From: Sphingomonas sp. AP4-R1
GTDB taxonomy: Bacteria; Pseudomonadota; Alphaproteobacteria; Sphingomonadales; Sphingomonadaceae
NCBI RefSeq assembly: GCF_013113735.1
Contig: NZ_CP053346.1
Location: 1,054,001 to 1,118,000, forward strand
Length of the DNA stretch: 64,000 nucleotides
Direction: 5' to 3'
The translations under genes were made by a program, and so were the position numbers. Shown here one piece after another: positions 8,114 to 17,016 of the stretch. A model generated the notes under the pieces. The model had not been told where the DNA came from, did not search any database, and saw only the letters and a list, made by a program, of their open reading frames with translations. Numbering within the stretch: position 1 is the stretch's first letter; each line of letters starts with the position of its first letter.

Positions 8114-10225
8114 ATGAATCCAGAACAAGAGGCAGCCACGACCCAGGATCTGGCGGGCATTGTTTCGCGCTTCCGGCGTCATGTGCCGATCGGCCTGGCG
8201 ATCATTTTCGTCATGCTGCTGCTCGCTTATGGCGGCACGAAGATGATGACGCCGCGTTATTCCGCGGCGGCGCAGCTGAGCTATGCACCGCAGCAGGCCC
8301 TGTCCCGTGACGGGCAGGCGGCACCGCCCCAGCAGATGAGCGACTCCGCGCGCGACGCCGCCGTCGAATCGCAGCTGCAGATCGCCATGTCGCTGCCGGT
8401 CGCGATCCAGGCGCTGAAGAATCCCCAGGTCGCGAACGATCCGCATATCCGTTCGCGGGCCAAGGCGTTCGATCCCACCGGCAAGTCCAGCGATGCGCTC
8501 GCCGCGTCGCTGCTGGCGAGCGTCACCACGGCGCGTCTCGGCACTACGCCCTTCTTCACGATCGGCTATTCGGATACCGATCCGCTCGCCGCGGCGCGCA
8601 TCGCCAATGCGGTGGCCGCCGCCTATCTGGTGGTGCAGGCCGAACAGAAGCTGGGCCAGGGTTCCGCTACCTCGAACCAGCTCAAGGCCCAGGTCGACAA
8701 GCTGCGCGCGCAGGCCGAGCAGGCCGACGCCGCCGTCGCCGCTTACCGGCTCAAGCACAATATCCTGACCGATCCGAATGCCTCGATGCCCGACAACGAG
8801 ATGTCGAACATCGGCGTGCAGCTGTCCGATGCGCGCGGTGCCGCCGCACAGGCGCAGTCGCGCAGCGCGGTCAGCGGATCGACCGTCATTTCGGGCGGCG
8901 TCGATACCACCGCGCTCGCCACGCTGCGCGAGCAGCGGGCCGAGGCGTCGCGCGATCTGGCGGGGCTCGCCTCGCGTTATGGCGATCGCAACCCGCAGGT
9001 GATCGATGCGCGCCAGAAGGTCGCCGATCTCGACGATGCGCTGGCCAAGGAAATGGCGAGCATGTCGCGCAGCGCGCGGGCCGAATCGAATGCGGCGGCG
9101 GCCCGCTCGGCCTCGCTCCAGTCCAGCCTCGCCCAGGCGCAGGCCAAGCTGGCGGGCACGGTGAATGCCGGCGTCCAGCTGGCGGAGCTGCAGCGCCGGG
9201 CCGATAACGCCCATACGCTCTACACCAACCTGCTCACTGCATCGGGCCAGCAGAATGCCAATGCGGCGATGATCCAGCCCGACGCGCAGCTCGTCACGCC
9301 GGCGGTCGCGCCGCTGGCGCCGTCGTCGCCGAAGATGCTGATCAACCTGCTGGTCGGCTTCATCGCGGGCCTCGCCATCGCCATCGCCGTCGCTTACCTG
9401 CGCGAGCGCTGGTCGCAGACGATCAACACGATCGAGGACGTTCAGCGCCTGCTCGGCGTCGAATTCCTGACGACGATTCCGACGCTGCAGTCGGCGATCG
9501 ACAAGCCCAAGACGCGCGATCCGGCCGAGGCGGTGATCCTGCATCCGCTGTCCTCTTATGCGGAAGCGTTCCGCAGCCTGGCGCAGACGCTGGTGTTCGA
9601 CGCGCGCAAGTCGGAGGCTCCGGGCGGCCGTGTGATCGGCGTCGGCTCCGCGCTGCCGCGCGAGGGCAAGACGACGACGACCATCTCGATCGCGCGCGTG
9701 CTCGCGATGGGCGCCACCAAGGTGGTGCTGATCGACGCCGATCTTCGCCGCCGTTCGGTGACGGAGACGCTGGCGCCCTCCACCCAGAAGGGCTGGATCG
9801 ACGTGCTGAACGGCACGGCGACGCTCAGCGAAGTGATGATCGAGGATCAGACCGGCGCGATCGTGCTGCCGCTGGCGCCGGGATCGGAGCGCGCCCAGCG
9901 CGTGTTCGACGGTGACGCGTTCGAAAAGATGCTGACGCATCTGCGCGAGCATTTCGAAGTCGTCGTGGTCGATACCGCGCCGGTGCTGGCGCTGGTCGAC
10001 ACGCGCGCGATGATGCCGCATCTCGACTCGTTCGTGCTGCTCGCCCACTGGCGCACCACGCCGGTCAAGGCGATCCGCGCCGCGTTGCATCAGCTGGATA
10101 CGATCGGTGCGGCCGTGGCCGGCGTCGCGATGACGATGGTCAATCTCAAGACGCAGGCGCAGTCGGGCTATGGCGACGCCTCCTATTACTACAGCGAGAT
10201 GAAGGACTATTACGTCAGCTCCTGA
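8114..10225 (+). CDS. Polysaccharide co-polymerase with tyrosine autokinase domain
   Basis: This is a 703-residue Wzc-type fusion. Residues about 30-50 and 413-437 are membrane spans flanking a periplasmic Wzz domain with a long coiled coil. The cytoplasmic BY-kinase has Walker A in LPREGKTTTT (Lys519), Walker A' in VLIDADLRRR (Asp541) and Walker B in VVVVDTAPVLAL. The C-terminus is a tyrosine cluster (GYGDASYYYSEMKDYYVSS, six Tyr), the usual autophosphorylation target. It should control chain length and export together with the neighbouring flippase, polymerase and export protein. All kinase motifs are intact. Confidence 0.93.
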   Translation: MNPEQEAATTQDLAGIVSRFRRHVPIGLAIIFVMLLLAYGGTKMMTPRYSAAAQLSYAPQQALSRDGQAAPPQQMSDSARDAAVESQLQIAMSLPVAIQALKNPQVANDPHIRSRAKAFDPTGKSSDALAASLLASVTTARLGTTPFFTIGYSDTDPLAAARIANAVAAAYLVVQAEQKLGQGSATSNQLKAQVDKLRAQAEQADAAVAAYRLKHNILTDPNASMPDNEMSNIGVQLSDARGAAAQAQSRSAVSGSTVISGGVDTTALATLREQRAEASRDLAGLASRYGDRNPQVIDARQKVADLDDALAKEMASMSRSARAESNAAAARSASLQSSLAQAQAKLAGTVNAGVQLAELQRRADNAHTLYTNLLTASGQQNANAAMIQPDAQLVTPAVAPLAPSSPKMLINLLVGFIAGLAIAIAVAYLRERWSQTINTIEDVQRLLGVEFLTTIPTLQSAIDKPKTRDPAEAVILHPLSSYAEAFRSLAQTLVFDARKSEAPGGRVIGVGSALPREGKTTTTISIARVLAMGATKVVLIDADLRRRSVTETLAPSTQKGWIDVLNGTATLSEVMIEDQTGAIVLPLAPGSERAQRVFDGDAFEKMLTHLREHFEVVVVDTAPVLALVDTRAMMPHLDSFVLLAHWRTTPVKAIRAALHQLDTIGAAVAGVAMTMVNLKTQAQSGYGDASYYYSEMKDYYVSS

Positions 10226-10292
10226 TGGCCGTGCCGGGCGCGGCCAGCGGGTAAGGAGACGCGGGATTTCGAGCTCGTTCCTGGAGCGCCCG

Positions 10293-11591
10293 GTGCGCGC
10301 CCTGCTCGATCCGGTCGAGCGCCGGATCGGCGCCGGCCGGGCGGCACGGCTCTATGCGGTCGCCGATCAGGGCTCGTCCGGCGTCGCCAACATCATCGCC
10401 TTCGCCTTGCTCGGCCGGTCGCTGCCGGTCGGGCAGTTCGGCGCGATCGGCATGATGATCGGGCTGCATTATTTCATCGCGGGCTTCCATCGCTCGGCCG
10501 TGGTGCTGCCCTTCACCACCGATCATCGCGCGGATGGCGGCGGAGACGGCGCCCATAAGGAAGATACGGGCTGGTGGTGGCTGGGCTTCGCGCTCGCCAT
10601 CCTGCTGTCGATCGCGATCGCGCTGGCGGGTCTCGTGGTCGGAGCCGTGGGGCGCACGCTGCCGAGCTGGCGCTGGCTGGCCGATCCGCTGTTGCTGACC
10701 GGCCTGATCTCGCCGGCCATGCTGGTGTGGGAATTCGCCCGTCGCTGGCTCTACAAGATCGAGCGGGCCGATATCGTGAGCGTCTGCTCGCTCGCTTATT
10801 TCGTGATGCTCGGCCTCGTCTCGTGGCTGGTCAGCCGCCATGCGCCGTCCGCTTATGCCGGGGCGCTGGGCTGGGTCGCGGCGAGCCTCGCGGCGCTGGC
10901 GCTGGCCTTGCCGACGCTCCGGCCGGGCCTGTTCGATCGCGCGGCGGCCACGCGTCTGATCCGCGAGAATCGCGCGGAAGCGGGCTGGCTCGCGGCGACC
11001 AACCTGCCTTACTCCGTCTATAGCAGCGCCTCGATCGTGGTGCTGATCGGGCTGCTGGTCGGCTCGGTCGCGGCGGCGGTCTTCTCGGCCGCGCGCACGC
11101 TCACCAATCCCGCGATCAGTCTCGTCTCCGCGATCGATTCGATCGACAAGCCGCGCGCCGCGCGGGCGTTCGCACGCGATGGCATGCCGGGGCTCCGCTC
11201 GGTCGTGCAGCGCTCCCGCCTGTCGATCGCGCTCGCGACGGGGCTCTATCTCGGGCTGGTCGCCCTGTTCGCCGGGCCGCTGATCGCTTTCGTGTTCAAG
11301 GGCCAATATGCGGGGCTGGAGCGCGAGGTGCGGCTGCTGGCGCTGGGCTTCTTCCTGTTCGGGCTGAACCTGCCGTCGGAAACGATGCTGATCGTGCTGC
11401 GCGCGGGCCGCGCGATGCTCACGGTGCGCACGATCACCGCCGTTGCCACGATCGCCGCGCTGGCGATCGGATCGGCGCACGGCGTCTCCGGCATGGCGAT
11501 CGCCTTCGCGATCACGCAGGCGGCCAATTTCGTGCTGCTGCGCTTCATCGAGGCCGGCGTGGGCCGCCGCGTCGAGCGGGGTTTCGCATGA
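10293..11591 (+). CDS. Wzx-like polysaccharide flippase (MOP superfamily)
   Basis: The product has about 432 residues and roughly twelve hydrophobic segments, with the overall plan of a MOP-superfamily lipid-linked oligosaccharide flippase. It lies directly after the co-polymerase and overlaps the next GT2 gene (ATGA). The start is uncertain. GTG 10293 has no ribosome site close by, whereas the strong AAGGAG at 10253-10258 stands seven bases before an in-frame ATT at 10266, which would add nine residues (ISSSFLERP). Function is inferred from topology and operon position, since this superfamily has few invariant residues. Confidence 0.8.
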   Translation: MRALLDPVERRIGAGRAARLYAVADQGSSGVANIIAFALLGRSLPVGQFGAIGMMIGLHYFIAGFHRSAVVLPFTTDHRADGGGDGAHKEDTGWWWLGFALAILLSIAIALAGLVVGAVGRTLPSWRWLADPLLLTGLISPAMLVWEFARRWLYKIERADIVSVCSLAYFVMLGLVSWLVSRHAPSAYAGALGWVAASLAALALALPTLRPGLFDRAAATRLIRENRAEAGWLAATNLPYSVYSSASIVVLIGLLVGSVAAAVFSAARTLTNPAISLVSAIDSIDKPRAARAFARDGMPGLRSVVQRSRLSIALATGLYLGLVALFAGPLIAFVFKGQYAGLEREVRLLALGFFLFGLNLPSETMLIVLRAGRAMLTVRTITAVATIAALAIGSAHGVSGMAIAFAITQAANFVLLRFIEAGVGRRVERGFA

Positions 11592-12487
11592 GCGGCACGC
11601 CCCGTTTCTCGATCGTGATCCTCACCTTCGCGCGCGAGGCGATCCTGGCGCAGGTGCTGGATCGGCTCGCCGGTCATCTCGCCGGCCGCAGCGATTACGA
11701 ACTCATCATCGTCGACAACAATATCGAGCCAGTCGATCGCACCGCCCAGCTCGCGCCGTTCCATAGCGCGCGGCATTTGTGGGACGGGCGGAACAAGGGT
11801 GTCGTCGCGCGCAATCTCGGCTTCGATGCGGCGGCGGGCGAGATCGTCGTGCTGCTCGACGATGACGTGTTCGTCGACACGCCCGATTTCCTTGATCGCT
11901 TCGGCGCGCGCTTCACGGCCGCGCCGCGTCTGGGCTGCGTCACGATCCGCAAATATGTGAAGGGCGACACACGCCGCCGCGTCGATCTGATCCCGCACAC
12001 CGACAAGAGCGTGGATCTCGCCAGGCCCTTCCCCACCTTCCGCTTCGTCGGCGGCTGCGTCGGCTTCCGCGCCGCGATGCTGGGCGAGACGGGCGGCTTC
12101 CTCCCCGATTTCTTCTACGGGCTGGAGGAGATCGAGCTGTCCTACCGGATGATCGATCGCGGCTGGACGCTCCTCTACGATCCCGACATCGTGTGCGAGG
12201 AGCTGGAGCATCCCGCCGGGCGCCGGCCCAAGCGGCTGGTGCAGGCGGATCGGCTGACGAACAAGTTCATCATCAGCTTCCTGCACATGCCGTCGCCCTA
12301 TGTGTGGCTGAACCTGATCGCGTTTCCGCCTTATGCTTACTTCTTCTCGCGCGGGGAAATGGACGTGCCGCTGGCGGTGCGTCAGTTCGTCGCGTGGCTG
12401 CGCAAGCCCGATCGCCTGCGCCGCCACCCCATCGGCCGTGCGGCGCGCGACTATATCCGGCAATGCGGAGGACATTTGTGGCGGTGA
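11588..12487 (+). CDS. Glycosyltransferase family 2
   Basis: This 299-residue GT-A protein opens with FSIVILTFAREAILAQVL, has the metal-binding acidic motif VVLLDDDVFVDT near residue 90 and the acceptor-side FYGLEEIELSYRMIDRGW. There are no clear membrane spans, apart from a hydrophobic patch near LNLIAFPPYAYFF. It should add one sugar to the repeat unit on the cytoplasmic side. It starts within the last codons of the flippase gene and its end overlaps the aldo/keto reductase start, so all belong to one operon. Confidence 0.88.
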   Translation: MSGTPRFSIVILTFAREAILAQVLDRLAGHLAGRSDYELIIVDNNIEPVDRTAQLAPFHSARHLWDGRNKGVVARNLGFDAAAGEIVVLLDDDVFVDTPDFLDRFGARFTAAPRLGCVTIRKYVKGDTRRRVDLIPHTDKSVDLARPFPTFRFVGGCVGFRAAMLGETGGFLPDFFYGLEEIELSYRMIDRGWTLLYDPDIVCEELEHPAGRRPKRLVQADRLTNKFIISFLHMPSPYVWLNLIAFPPYAYFFSRGEMDVPLAVRQFVAWLRKPDRLRRHPIGRAARDYIRQCGGHLWR

Positions 12488-13293
12488 CATCCTTGCCCGC
12501 GCTGGGCCTCGGCTGCGCGCGGATCGGTTCGTTCAACAATCCCAGTCCGCTGGCGGAGAGCATCGCGCTGATCCGGGGCGCGATGGATCTGGGCGTGCGC
12601 CTGCTGGATACCGCCAACATCTACGGCCAGGGCGATAGCGAGCGCGCGATCGGCAAGGCGGTGCGCGGCGTGCGATCGGAGGCGTTCATCGTCACCAAGG
12701 GCGGCCTCGCTTTCTCGGCCAAGATGAAGCTGATGCGCCCGTTGAAGCCGCTCCTGCGGCCCCTGCTCGCGCGCGGCGAGATGCAGAACAGCGTCACCGC
12801 CAGCCGCGATTCCGTGATGCGCTCGGACTGGAACGAGGCGGGTCTGCTCGCCAGCCTCGACGGATCGTTGCGGCGGCTCGGCACCGACCGGGTCGATGCG
12901 TTCCTGCTGCACAGCCCGTCCGCCGGGGTGCTGGGCCAGCCTGGTCCCGCCGAGGCGCTGGCGAAGATCTCCGCCTCGGGCCGGGCCATGCTGGTCGGCG
13001 TCGCCTGCGACGATCTCGCCGCGCTGGATGCCGCGCTCGCGCTGGATCGCGTCGAGATACTCGAGCTGCCGTTCGATCTGCTCACGGAGATCGCCGACGG
13101 CCCCCGCGCCGCCGCGATCGCCGCGCGCCACATCGCGGTGATCGCGCGCGAGGTGGTGAAGCTGCAGCCGGGCGTCGATCCCGCGCAGGCGGTCGCCAAC
13201 GCGCGCGCGATGCCGATCGTCAGCTCCACCCTGATCGGATCGCGCAGGCTCGATCGGGTGCGTGCGATCGCGCTGCAGGAGAGCCGGGCATGA
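12478..13293 (+). CDS. Aldo/keto reductase
   Basis: The 271-residue product carries the aldo/keto reductase tetrad: Asp and Tyr in LLDTANIYGQGDSE, Lys in FIVTKGG and His in DAFLLHSP. It is an NAD(P)H-dependent oxidoreductase, shorter than the usual 300-350 residues because the C-terminal loop region is compact. The GTG at 12478 is chosen because GGAGG (12467-12471) lies six bases ahead; it overlaps the preceding gene by ten bases. In this operon, followed directly by a Gfo/Idh oxidoreductase, it may act on a nucleotide sugar or an acyl precursor. The substrate is unknown. Confidence 0.85.
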   Translation: MAVTSLPALGLGCARIGSFNNPSPLAESIALIRGAMDLGVRLLDTANIYGQGDSERAIGKAVRGVRSEAFIVTKGGLAFSAKMKLMRPLKPLLRPLLARGEMQNSVTASRDSVMRSDWNEAGLLASLDGSLRRLGTDRVDAFLLHSPSAGVLGQPGPAEALAKISASGRAMLVGVACDDLAALDAALALDRVEILELPFDLLTEIADGPRAAAIAARHIAVIAREVVKLQPGVDPAQAVANARAMPIVSSTLIGSRRLDRVRAIALQESRA

Positions 13294-14600
13294 AGATCGC
13301 GTTCGTCGGCTGCGGCTATGTGTTCGATATCTACATGCGCACGCGCTGGGCCTATCCCGAGATCGAGATATGCGGCGTGTTCGATCGCGACGCGAAGCGC
13401 GCCGAGGTGGTCCACCGCCATTACGGCTTCCCGCTCTATCCCGATCTGGAGACGTTGCTCGCCGATCCGCGCGTGGAGGTGGTGATCAACCTCACCAGCA
13501 TCGCCTCGCATTTCGAAGTGACGCAGCGCGCGCTGGAAGCGGGCAAGCACGTCTATACCGAAAAGCCGATCACCACCGATCTGGCGACCACGCAGGAATT
13601 GTTCGCGATCGCCAAGGCGCATGATCGCATCCTCGCGGCGGCCCCCTGCAATCTCTATTCGGATGCGCTCGCCACCGTCTGGAAAGTGGTGAAGGAGGGC
13701 ACGATCGGCCGCCCCGTGCTGGTCTATGCCGAGATGGACGACAGCCCCGCCCATCTGATGCACCTCGATAGCGTGCGCAGCCCCACCGGCGCGCCCTTTC
13801 CGTATGCCGAGGAGCTGCAGGAAGGCTGCACCGTCGAGCATATCGGCTATCATCTGGTGTGGCTGTGCGCGCTGTTCGGCCCGGCGATCGGCGTGACGGC
13901 CTTCTCCAAATTCCTGGTGCCGGACAAGGTGGCCGCGCCGCTCTCGCCGCCCGACACGCCCGATCTGTCGGTCGCCTGTCTCGATTTCGCGAACGGGGTC
14001 GCGGCGCGCATCACCTGCAGCTGGGTCGCGCCGCGCGATCACAGCCTCCGGATCATCGGCGATGCCGGGCAGATCAGCCTCGACAATGCCTTCCACGATC
14101 AGTCGCCGGTCTTTCTCGAGCGCTTCTCCCGCGTTTCGCTCAGCGCGCGCAAGGCTTACACGGCCCGCACCCAGCCTCTGGTCGGGCGGCGCTTCGGTAT
14201 CGGTGGCGGCCGGCTGGATCTCGTCCGTCGCTGGAAATCGCACGCGGTGGAGCAGGAGCGGGGCGTCGGCCGCAGCCCCAAGCACAGATTGGTGAGCTGG
14301 CTGCGCCGCCGCGAAGTCTATGCGCAGGACAAGATCCTCGGCATCGCCGAGATGGGCAAGGCGATCGCGGAAGGGCGCCCGCAGCTGATGGCGCCCGATT
14401 TCCTGATGCACCTGAACGAGCTGACCCTGCTGGTGCAGGGCGCGGGATCGGAAGGGCGCACGGTGAAGCCCACCACCAGCTTCGCCCCGATCGACCTGCC
14501 CGCCGATTTCGCGACGACGCAGCCGGATTTCCAGAAGGCGCAGCGCCCGAAGTTTCTGGAGCGGCGGATTGCGGGTGTGGTCGGCCGAATGCAGCGATGA
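13290..14600 (+). CDS. Gfo/Idh/MocA-family oxidoreductase
   Basis: The 436-residue protein begins with a Rossmann fold (FVGCGYVFDIYM) and carries the family motif YTEKPITTDLA near residue 91, whose lysine binds the nicotinamide cofactor. A C-terminal mixed domain follows. Such enzymes oxidise or reduce sugars, including UDP-GlcNAc(A) 3-dehydrogenases. The ATGA overlap with the aldo/keto reductase suggests the two catalyse consecutive or coupled steps in making an unusual sugar for the polysaccharide. At 436 residues it is longer than the common 340-390, the extra length lying in the C-terminal half. Confidence 0.85.
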   Translation: MKIAFVGCGYVFDIYMRTRWAYPEIEICGVFDRDAKRAEVVHRHYGFPLYPDLETLLADPRVEVVINLTSIASHFEVTQRALEAGKHVYTEKPITTDLATTQELFAIAKAHDRILAAAPCNLYSDALATVWKVVKEGTIGRPVLVYAEMDDSPAHLMHLDSVRSPTGAPFPYAEELQEGCTVEHIGYHLVWLCALFGPAIGVTAFSKFLVPDKVAAPLSPPDTPDLSVACLDFANGVAARITCSWVAPRDHSLRIIGDAGQISLDNAFHDQSPVFLERFSRVSLSARKAYTARTQPLVGRRFGIGGGRLDLVRRWKSHAVEQERGVGRSPKHRLVSWLRRREVYAQDKILGIAEMGKAIAEGRPQLMAPDFLMHLNELTLLVQGAGSEGRTVKPTTSFAPIDLPADFATTQPDFQKAQRPKFLERRIAGVVGRMQR

Positions 14601-14715
14601 TGCGGCGCAGCGCACTGGACGATCATGCTGCAGCACGGCATGACCGGGTGCCGGGCGCGCTGATGCCGCGCGGAACCATGTAGCTTTGGTTGACCGGATT
14701 CGGGGAGACATCGGG

Positions 14716-15879
14716 ATGGCGGCGACGGCCCATCACGGCGCAGCGGTGGCTTCCGGCGAATTCACCATGCCGCCGCCCGAAGGCAGCAAGGTAGGGCGTC
14801 TCGGCCATATCGATGCGTTGCGCGGCATCGCCGCCGTTTTGGTGATGATCCAGCACACGCTGGAAATCGTCGCCGTGCATCCCGGCGCGCCGCTGTGGTT
14901 TCGCCATTGGGCGGACGCGATCAGCTTCTCCTTCTTCAATTTCGGGCGGGCGGGCGTGATCGCCTTCTTCCTGATCAGCGGCTTCGTCGTGCCGTTCAGC
15001 CTGAAGGAACCGCGCGCGCTGGGCGCCTTCGCCATCTCGCGTTTCTTCCGGCTCTATCCGGCTTACTGGCTGTCGCTGCTGATCTCGGTCACGTTGCTGC
15101 CCGCGCTCGGCCTCATCCATTTCCCGCTGAAGCAGGTGCTGGCCAACGTCACGATGCTCCAGTTCGCGCTGCGCCAGCCCGACGTGATCGGCGCTTACTG
15201 GACATTGTTCATCGAGATGGCCTTTTACGGCTGCTGCGCGCTCTGGTTCCTGTTCGGCGTGCTGCGCTCGGCGCGCTTTCTCGTCGCCACGACGATCGGC
15301 CTGCTGGGCCTCGCGCTGGCCGCCGCCTTCGTCCGCTATCACCACCCGCATGCGCCGCTGCCGGTGGGCTACATCAATTTCCTCGCCGCGATGCATATCG
15401 GCATGATCACGCGGCTGGCGATGCTGGAAGGCGATGCGCTGGCGCGGCGTCTGCTCGGGCCGATCGTCGGCCTCGCCCTGATCCTCGCGGTCGCCATCTC
15501 CTGGTTCGCTTATTCGAAGACGCCGGAGGTCGAGCCGTGGTTCGCGGGCGTCGCGGGCATCTATGTCGGCTATGCCCTGTTCTTCTATTGCGTCACGCAG
15601 CGCGCCTTCGCCAACCGCGTGACGCTGTATCTCGGCGGGATCAGCTATTCCTTCTATCTGTTCCACGGCCTGCTGCTCAGGCTCGGCCGGCCGATCGGCT
15701 TCGCGCTGCCCTGGTGGGAGGGCGCGCTCGTGATCCTGCTGTTCGCGTCGGCGCTGTCGATGCTGATCGCGACGTTCGTGTTCGAGTTCGTCGAGCGCCC
15801 GTCGGTGAAGATCGGGCACCGGCTGATGCAACGGTGGCGCGCGATCGGGCGCGATCGGCATGCGGATATCCGCGCGTGA
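14716..15879 (+). CDS. Acyltransferase 3 family membrane protein
   Basis: This is a 387-residue polytopic acyltransferase-3 protein: GHIDALRGIAAVLVMIQHTLE contains the conserved histidine, followed by FFLISGFVVPFSL, FRLYPAYW and the C-terminal FVFEFVERPSVKIG. ATG 14716 is preceded by GGGGAG with an eight-base spacer. Its stop overlaps the GTG of a second acyltransferase, giving a tandem pair that probably places acyl groups on different positions of the repeat unit. Confidence 0.87.
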   Translation: MAATAHHGAAVASGEFTMPPPEGSKVGRLGHIDALRGIAAVLVMIQHTLEIVAVHPGAPLWFRHWADAISFSFFNFGRAGVIAFFLISGFVVPFSLKEPRALGAFAISRFFRLYPAYWLSLLISVTLLPALGLIHFPLKQVLANVTMLQFALRQPDVIGAYWTLFIEMAFYGCCALWFLFGVLRSARFLVATTIGLLGLALAAAFVRYHHPHAPLPVGYINFLAAMHIGMITRLAMLEGDALARRLLGPIVGLALILAVAISWFAYSKTPEVEPWFAGVAGIYVGYALFFYCVTQRAFANRVTLYLGGISYSFYLFHGLLLRLGRPIGFALPWWEGALVILLFASALSMLIATFVFEFVERPSVKIGHRLMQRWRAIGRDRHADIRA

Positions 15880-16946
15880 CCGGGACGCGGCGGAAATATC
15901 TCTCGCTGGAGGCGGGCCGCTTCTTCGCGGCGCTGGCCGTGGTGCTGTTCCACATCGATATCACGACGTCACAGCCCAAATATTTCGGCCATCATGTCGC
16001 GCGCTGGTTCGCCGGCGGCTTCTCCGGCGTCGAATTCTTCTTCGTCCTCAGCGGTTTCGTGATCGTCAGCGCCCATTATGCGGATCTCCGCAGCCCGGAT
16101 AAGGCGGCCGTCACCCGGACCTTCCTGTGGAAGCGCTTCGTGCGGCTCTATCCGGCGCTGTGGGGGATTTTGCTGGTGCTGGCCCCCGCCGTCTATTTCG
16201 TCACGGCGCTTCAGTGGAGCGGCCCGGTGTCGCTCGTGGATGTCGTGGCCGCCTTTGCGATCACCCCGATCAGCGAGGATCGGATCCTCGCGGTCGAATG
16301 GACGCTGCGATACGAGGTGCTGTTCTATGCCTTGTTCGCGCTCCTGCTGTGGAAGCGTGCGCTCGGGATCAGCGGCTTCGCGATCCTCATCGGCCTCAGC
16401 CTGCTCAGCTATGCGGTATCCGTCAGCGGCATCGCGGGCTTTTTCGTCTCACCTTATCCGCTGATGTTCGTGGCGGGGGCGGCGATCGCCTTTGCGTCGC
16501 GCACCATGGCGCTGCGCTTCGCATGGCCGTCCTGCGCGATCGGGGCCGCCATTTTCCTGTGGCGCCTGAAAGTGTGCGCGGATCATCCGGCGCGTGAGGG
16601 ATTGCTGTTCTGGGATTCCACCTTTTTCGGGCTGGGGGCGGCGCTGATCGTCTATGGCCTGGTCGCGTGGGAATCGCGGCGGCCCATCGCGGTGCCGAGG
16701 GCGCTGCAATATCTCGGCGCGGCATCCTATTCGATCTACCTGATCCATTATCCGGTGGTTTCGCTGTCCGCGAAAGTCGCGATGAAGCTGAGGCCGCATG
16801 TGACCGATCCGCTGCTGTTCGTGCTGATGGCCGTCGTCGCCGTGGGCAGCGGGATCGCCTATCACGAGGGCTTCGAAAAGCGCATCATCGCGCTGCTGCG
16901 CCGGGCCCCGCGCACGTCGGCGGCCCCGTCCATGGTCTCGGCCTGA
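15876..16946 (+). CDS. Acyltransferase 3 family membrane protein (second of tandem pair)
   Basis: The 356-residue product has the family opening YLSLEAGRFFAALAVVLFH, then FFFVLSGFVIVSAHY, KRFVRLYPALWG and a closing YHEGFEKRII. The GTG start at 15876 overlaps the TGA of the preceding acyltransferase by three bases, so expression is coupled. The two tandem proteins are clearly diverged, which favours different positions or acyl donors over a recent duplication. It is the last plus-strand gene before the convergent spike unit. Confidence 0.86.
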   Translation: MTGTRRKYLSLEAGRFFAALAVVLFHIDITTSQPKYFGHHVARWFAGGFSGVEFFFVLSGFVIVSAHYADLRSPDKAAVTRTFLWKRFVRLYPALWGILLVLAPAVYFVTALQWSGPVSLVDVVAAFAITPISEDRILAVEWTLRYEVLFYALFALLLWKRALGISGFAILIGLSLLSYAVSVSGIAGFFVSPYPLMFVAGAAIAFASRTMALRFAWPSCAIGAAIFLWRLKVCADHPAREGLLFWDSTFFGLGAALIVYGLVAWESRRPIAVPRALQYLGAASYSIYLIHYPVVSLSAKVAMKLRPHVTDPLLFVLMAVVAVGSGIAYHEGFEKRIIALLRRAPRTSAAPSMVSA

Positions 16947-17016
16947 ACGGTTCGATGGCGGATCGCCGGGAAGACGCGCCCGCCCGCCACGCCGGGCGCG
17001 CGGGCGGCCGTCCTTG

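Noticed and set aside
8027..10090. Long minus-strand open frame opposite the co-polymerase/kinase gene
   Set aside because: Composition (Arg/Gln/His-rich) and complete overlap with a gene having intact kinase motifs mark it as non-coding.
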